Positions 59,813-64,000 of a stretch of 64,000 nucleotides of DNA are shown piece after piece (positions within the stretch are counted from its first letter, which is position 1; the number at the start of each line of letters is the position of its first letter). Location of the stretch: the NCBI RefSeq assembly GCF_024168645.1, contig NZ_JALJWF010000001.1, positions 1-64,000 on the forward strand, in the 5' to 3' direction. Origin of the DNA: Pseudomonas sp. GGS8 (GTDB lineage Bacteria > Pseudomonadota > Gammaproteobacteria > Pseudomonadales > Pseudomonadaceae). Position numbers and translations under genes: made by a program. Under the pieces are notes generated by a model. It had not been told where the DNA came from. It did not search any database and worked only from the letters and a program-made list of their open reading frames with translations.

Positions 59813-61795
59813 ATGAAACCTGTATTGCCCCACGCCCAGCTTGACTGGGATGACCAAGGTCGCCCGCGCTCGCGGGTGTTCGATGATGTGTATTTTTCCG
59901 ACCAGTCGGGCCTTGAAGAAACCCGCTACGTGTTTCTGGAGCAAAACGATTTGCGCGACCGCTTCGCCGCATTGTCGGCGGGTGGGCGACTGGTGATTGG
60001 CGAAACCGGTTTCGGCACCGGGCTGAATTTCCTCTGTGCCTGGCAGTTGTTCGAACAGCACGCAGTGGCCGGTGCGCGGCTGCATTTTGTCAGTGTCGAA
60101 AAGTACCCGCTGAGCGCCCCCGACCTGCAACGAGCCCTGGCGTTATGGCCAGAACTCAAGCCGTTCGCCGATCAACTGCTGGCGCAATACGTGGCGATCC
60201 ATCAGGGCTTTCAACGGCTGGTGTTAGGCAACGGCCGCGTCACCCTGACCTTGCTGATCGGCGATGTGCTGGAGCAGTTGCCGCAACTGGACGCGCAGAT
60301 CGACGCCTGGTTTCTCGACGGTTTCGCCCCGGCGAAAAACCCCGACATGTGGACCGCCGAACTGTTTGCCGAACTGGCCCGTCTGGCGGCACCCGGCTCG
60401 ACCATCAGCACCTTCACCAGCACCGGCTGGGTACGCCGCCTGCTGAACGCGGCGGGCTTCAAGATGAAGCGCACGCCAGGTATCGGCCACAAATGGGAGA
60501 TCCTGCGGGGCACCTTCCTCGGTTGGCCTGAAGAGACCGCTAAACCGGCCGCGACTAAACCGTGGTTCGCTCGCCCAACCCCGCTGACCAGCGAACGCCG
60601 CGCCCTGGTGATCGGTGCCGGGCTGGCCGGTTGTGCCAGCGCCGCCAGTCTCGCCGCGCGGGGTTGGCAAGTGAGCCTGCTGGAGCGCCATGAAGCACTG
60701 GCGCAGGAAGCCTCGGGCAATCCTCAAGGCGTGCTGTACCTCAAGCTTTCGGCCCACGGCACGGCGTTGTCGCAATTGATCGTCAGCGGTTTTGGTTACA
60801 CCCGGCGTCTGCTTGAACAGTTGCAGCGCGGCGTCGACTGGGACGATTGCGGGGTCTTGCAACTGGCCTTCAATGCCAAGGAAGCCGAACGTCAGGCGCA
60901 ATTGGCCACGGCGTTTTCGCCAGACCTGGTGCACCTGTTGGATCAACCGCAGGCCCAGGCCCGGGCCGGCATCGAACTGGAGCACGGCGGCCTGTTCTTC
61001 CCTGAAGGTGGCTGGGTTCATCCGCCTGCGTTGTGCCAGTGGCAAGCGTCTTCAACGAGTATTCAATTGCTGCCCCATCGCGAGGTGCTGGAACTGCGCA
61101 AGGTGGACGATCAATGGCAGGCCTGGGACGGCGAGGCACTGCTGGCCAGCGCGCCCGTGGTGATTCTGGCCGGCGCCGCCGAGATCAAGCGTTTTCCCCA
61201 GAGCGCCGAGCTGCCCCTCAAACGCATTCGCGGCCAGATCACCCGACTGGCGCAAACCCCTGAAAGCCAGAGCCTGACGACCGTCGTCTGCGCCGAAGGC
61301 TATGTGGCGCCCGCACGTCTGGGCGAACACACGCTTGGCGCCAGCTTCGATTTCAAGAGTGACGATCTGGCCCCGACCGTTGCCGAGCACCTCGGCAACC
61401 TGGCGTTGCTCGAAGAAATCTCCACCGATCTGGTCACCCGTCTGCATGTTCAAGACCTGGACCCGCAGCAGCTTGAAGGGCGCGCAGCATTCCGTTGCAC
61501 CAGCCCGGATTACCTGCCGATCGTCGGACCACTGGCCGACCAGGCCACCTTCGCCAACGCCTATGCCGCACTGAGCAAAGATGCCCGGCAAGTGCCCGAT
61601 GCGCCCTGCCCGTGGCTTGATGGGTTTTACGTCAACAGCGGTCATGGTTCTCGCGGTTTGATCACCGCCCCATTGTCTGGCGAGCTGCTGGCGGCATGGC
61701 TTGAGAACGAGCCATTGCCCTTGCCCAAAGCCGTGGCCGAAGCCTGCCATCCCAACCGTTTTGCCTTGCGCCAGTTGATCCGCGGAAAAGTCTGA
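59813..61795 (+). CDS. mnmC: Bifunctional tRNA mnm5s2U34 enzyme MnmC (methyltransferase plus FAD oxidoreductase)
   Basis: MnmC finishes 5-methylaminomethyl-2-thiouridine at tRNA wobble positions. The N-terminal MnmD domain (about 1-240) has GETGFGTGLNFLCAWQLF and LDGFAPAKNPDMW, the SAM site. The C-terminal FAD domain (about 260-660) starts LVIGAGLAGCASAASLA, has ASGNPQGVLYLKLSAHG and ends NSGHGSRGLITAPLSGEL. The 660-residue length is that of the fused form. It stands alone between a REP pair and asnO. Confidence 0.96.
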   Translation: MKPVLPHAQLDWDDQGRPRSRVFDDVYFSDQSGLEETRYVFLEQNDLRDRFAALSAGGRLVIGETGFGTGLNFLCAWQLFEQHAVAGARLHFVSVEKYPLSAPDLQRALALWPELKPFADQLLAQYVAIHQGFQRLVLGNGRVTLTLLIGDVLEQLPQLDAQIDAWFLDGFAPAKNPDMWTAELFAELARLAAPGSTISTFTSTGWVRRLLNAAGFKMKRTPGIGHKWEILRGTFLGWPEETAKPAATKPWFARPTPLTSERRALVIGAGLAGCASAASLAARGWQVSLLERHEALAQEASGNPQGVLYLKLSAHGTALSQLIVSGFGYTRRLLEQLQRGVDWDDCGVLQLAFNAKEAERQAQLATAFSPDLVHLLDQPQAQARAGIELEHGGLFFPEGGWVHPPALCQWQASSTSIQLLPHREVLELRKVDDQWQAWDGEALLASAPVVILAGAAEIKRFPQSAELPLKRIRGQITRLAQTPESQSLTTVVCAEGYVAPARLGEHTLGASFDFKSDDLAPTVAEHLGNLALLEEISTDLVTRLHVQDLDPQQLEGRAAFRCTSPDYLPIVGPLADQATFANAYAALSKDARQVPDAPCPWLDGFYVNSGHGSRGLITAPLSGELLAAWLENEPLPLPKAVAEACHPNRFALRQLIRGKV

Positions 61796-61839
61796 CACGC
61801 AGACTTATAACTTATCGGTCTAAAACTCCAGGGATTCAC

Positions 61840-61887
61840 ATGGGTCAGTTTCCGGGTACCCGCCGTTTTTGGCGAGGTATCGATTGA
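61840..61887 (+). other. Possible 15-codon leader ORF upstream of asnO
   Basis: A short frame MGQFPGTRRFWRGID runs from an ATG at 61840 to a TGA at 61885-61887, ending 31 bases before asnO, with AGGGA seven bases ahead of the ATG. It could be a translated leader or a chance ORF; composition does not decide. Confidence 0.25.
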
Positions 61888-61918
61888 CCCTCCCCAACGG
61901 AAAAACCGGTAAGGACTT

Positions 61919-63691
61919 ATGTGCGGATTAGCTGGAGAGTTACGTTTCGACCATCAACCTGCGGACCTCGCAGCCATTGAACGAATCACCCATCACCTGG
62001 CCCCTCGCGGCCCTGATGCGTGGGGTTTCCACAGCCAAGGCCCGATTGCCCTGGGCCATCGGCGCCTGAAAATCATGGACCTGTCGGACGGCTCGGCGCA
62101 GCCGATGATCGATCACCAACTGGGCCTGTCCCTGGCCTTCAACGGCGCGATCTATAACTTCCCTGAACTGCGCACCGAGCTGGAAAGCCTCGGTTACGCC
62201 TTCTATTCCGGTGGCGACACTGAAGTGCTGCTCAAGGGCTATCACGCCTGGAGGGAAGCGCTGTTACCCAAACTCAATGGCATGTTCGCCTTCGCCATTT
62301 GGGAGCGTGACGCCCAGCGCCTGTTCATTGCCCGCGACCGTCTCGGTGTGAAGCCGCTGTACCTGTCACGCACCGGCCAGCGCCTGCGCTTTGCCTCGGC
62401 TTTGCCGGCATTGCTCAAGGGCGGCGATATCAACCCGATCCTTGATCCGGTGGCGCTCAATCATTACTTGAATTTCCATGCGGTGGTCCCGGCCCCGCGC
62501 ACCTTGCTGGCGGGCATCGAAAAGCTGCCCCCGGCGAGCTGGATGCGCATCGAAGCGGACGGCACCACCGAGCAGAAAACCTGGTGGACCCTGCCCTACG
62601 GCCCACACGCGGACGAGCTGAATCTGACCCTCGAAGACTGGCGCGACCGCGTACTCGACAGCACCCGTGAAGCGGTGGCGATCCGTCAACGGGCGGCGGT
62701 CGACGTCGGCGTGTTGTTGTCCGGTGGCGTCGATTCGAGTCTGCTGGTGGGGCTGTTGCGCGAAGTCGGGGTCGAAGATTTGTCGACCTTTTCCATCGGT
62801 TTCCAGGATGCCGGCGGCGAGCGCGGTGACGAATTTCAGTATTCAGACCTGATCGCCAAGCACTACGGCACGCAGCATCACCAACTGCGCATCGACGAAG
62901 AAGAAATCATCGAGCAACTTCCCGCGGCGTTCCGTGCCATGAACGAGCCGATGGTCAGCCATGACTGCATCGCCTTCTACCTGCTGTCCCGGGAAGTGGC
63001 CAAGCATTGCAAAGTGGTGCAGAGCGGCCAGGGCGCGGACGAGTTGTTCGCCGGTTATCACTGGTATCCGCAGGTGGATGGCGCAAGCGACCCGTACGCG
63101 GCGTATCGCGATGCGTTTTTCGACCGCAGCTACGCCGACTACGCGGCGACGGTGCAGCCAAAATGGCTGACGGCCAACGACGCGGCCGGCGACTTCGTGA
63201 AGGAGCATTTCGCCCAACCCGGTGCCGACGCGGCGGTGGACAAAGCCCTGCGTCTGGACAGCACCGTGATGCTGGTGGACGACCCGGTCAAACGGGTCGA
63301 CAACATGACCATGGCCTGGGGCCTGGAAGCGCGTACGCCGTTTCTCGACTATCGCCTGGTGGAATTGTCGGCGCGGGTGCCGGGCAAATTCAAGCTGCCG
63401 GATGGCGGCAAGCAAGTGTTGAAAGAAGCGGCGCGGCGGGTCATTCCAAGTGAGGTGATCGACCGCAAAAAAGGCTACTTCCCGGTGCCTGGCCTCAAGC
63501 ATTTGCAAGGCGACACGCTGAACTGGGTGCGCGAACTGTTGCTCGATCCGAGTCAGGATCGCGGCCTGTTCAACCCCGCCATGCTCGACCGCCTGCTGAC
63601 CGATCCGCTAGGTCAACTGACCCCGTTGCGCGGCTCCAAGCTGTGGCAATTGGCGGCCCTGAACCTGTGGCTCAGTGAACAAGGAATCTGA
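61919..63691 (+). CDS. asnO: N-acetylglutaminylglutamine amidotransferase (asparagine synthetase-like)
   Basis: This 590-residue enzyme has the class II glutaminase site at the N-terminus (MCGLAGEL, Cys2 after Met removal; RGPDAWGF), followed by the asparagine-synthetase-type ATP-binding loop LLSGGVDSSLLVGLL and VQSGQGADELFAGY. In Pseudomonas and Sinorhizobium the partner of this gene makes the dipeptide N-acetylglutaminylglutamine, and this enzyme amidates it to NAGGN, an osmoprotectant. The next gene starts four bases on. It is osmotically induced in those organisms. The neighbour makes asparagine synthesis unlikely. Confidence 0.9.
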   Translation: MCGLAGELRFDHQPADLAAIERITHHLAPRGPDAWGFHSQGPIALGHRRLKIMDLSDGSAQPMIDHQLGLSLAFNGAIYNFPELRTELESLGYAFYSGGDTEVLLKGYHAWREALLPKLNGMFAFAIWERDAQRLFIARDRLGVKPLYLSRTGQRLRFASALPALLKGGDINPILDPVALNHYLNFHAVVPAPRTLLAGIEKLPPASWMRIEADGTTEQKTWWTLPYGPHADELNLTLEDWRDRVLDSTREAVAIRQRAAVDVGVLLSGGVDSSLLVGLLREVGVEDLSTFSIGFQDAGGERGDEFQYSDLIAKHYGTQHHQLRIDEEEIIEQLPAAFRAMNEPMVSHDCIAFYLLSREVAKHCKVVQSGQGADELFAGYHWYPQVDGASDPYAAYRDAFFDRSYADYAATVQPKWLTANDAAGDFVKEHFAQPGADAAVDKALRLDSTVMLVDDPVKRVDNMTMAWGLEARTPFLDYRLVELSARVPGKFKLPDGGKQVLKEAARRVIPSEVIDRKKGYFPVPGLKHLQGDTLNWVRELLLDPSQDRGLFNPAMLDRLLTDPLGQLTPLRGSKLWQLAALNLWLSEQGI

Positions 63692-63694
63692 TCG

Positions 63695-64000
63695 ATGAAA
63701 CCCCACGCCACGGCTTACAGCCAACGCTTGTTGCGCGGTCAGGCCCCCTCCTACGAACGCTTGCAGGCACGCCTGGCCGAAGACGGCAGTGCATTGAGCC
63801 CAGCGCCCATCGCCGTGCATTGCGGTTGGGGCCGGTTGCTGATCGGCCACACCTTTCCCGATGCGGCGAGCCTTGCCCAAGAGTTGCTCAATGAGCAGCC
63901 CGGTGAACGGGACATTGCCTTGTACGTCGCGGCCCCTCAGCAAGTGTTGGGGCTGGAACCGGCGCAACTGTTTCTCGACCCGTCCGATACTTTGCGCCTG
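63695..64000 (+). CDS. ngg: N-acetylglutaminylglutamine synthetase, 5' part (runs off the window)
   Basis: The frame opens at the ATG at 63695, four bases after asnO, and is uninterrupted for 102 codons to the right edge. The visible N-terminus (KPHATAYSQRLLRGQAPSY ... PIAVHCGWGRLLIGHTF) matches, as I recall, the acetyltransferase half of the GNAT/ATP-grasp enzyme that makes N-acetylglutaminylglutamine from two glutamines. The ATP-grasp half is outside the window. The position after asnO supports the call. Confidence 0.8.
   Translation, partial: MKPHATAYSQRLLRGQAPSYERLQARLAEDGSALSPAPIAVHCGWGRLLIGHTFPDAASLAQELLNEQPGERDIALYVAAPQQVLGLEPAQLFLDPSDTLRL

Overview
The window is chromosomal DNA of a Pseudomonas, most likely of the P. 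fluorescens group. The order ihfB-rpsA-cmk-(tyrA/aroA)-hisC-pheA-serC-gyrA-mtnA/mtaD-ubiG-mupP-yciK is the known Pseudomonas core order. The block thiolase-pap-mnmC-asnO-ngg at the right end is also typical. REP-type palindromes of the fluorescens kind are scattered through the right half. No rRNA, tRNA, CRISPR array, prophage or intact insertion sequence was seen.

Region 1 (1-5177) is AT-rich and accessory. It holds the 3' end of one gene, an OafA-type acyltransferase, about 1.2 kb without a convincing gene but with a 7-bp tandem repeat, and a 693-residue polytopic membrane protein. The C-terminal domain of that membrane protein matches the truncated gene at the left edge. Region 2 (5178-22051, all minus strand) is an O-polysaccharide locus of the A-band/common-antigen type. 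It makes GDP-mannose (phosphomannomutase, WbpW), converts it to GDP-D-rhamnose (Gmd, Rmd), polymerises it (WbpY, WbpZ and a 996-residue multi-domain glycosyltransferase) and exports the chain through an ABC transporter (Wzm/Wzt). An FkbM-type methyltransferase with a coiled coil sits between Wzt and the large glycosyltransferase. rmlB, rmlD and rmlA for dTDP-L-rhamnose lie upstream, without rmlC. The locus abuts ihfB, the place where P. aeruginosa carries its Wzy-dependent O-antigen cluster.

Region 3 (22279-39794) is core: LapA-domain protein, IHF-beta, a small lipoprotein, ribosomal protein S1 with a structured leader, an aromatic amino acid/serine/histidine block with overlapping genes, gyrase A, a divergent methylthioadenosine-salvage pair, and ubiG-mupP-yciK. 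Region 4 (40169-44530) has two cyclic-di-GMP enzymes flanking a heme-oxygenase-fold (TenA/PqqC-like) protein. Region 5 (44749-48915) is one 1388-residue gene for a large polymorphic-type toxin whose C-terminus looks like a zinc deaminase. No immunity gene is evident beside it.

Region 6 (48917-64000) is ordinary chromosome: ABC exporter, DsbA-fold protein, TrhO, BolA, a DUF2059 protein, FumC, a drug/metabolite transporter, a thiolase, polyphosphate:AMP phosphotransferase, MnmC, and the start of the N-acetylglutaminylglutamine amide osmolyte operon, which runs off the right edge.

Start codons were moved inward from the longest open frame wherever family length and a Shine-Dalgarno sequence agreed. 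All family assignments are from reading the translations; no database search was run.
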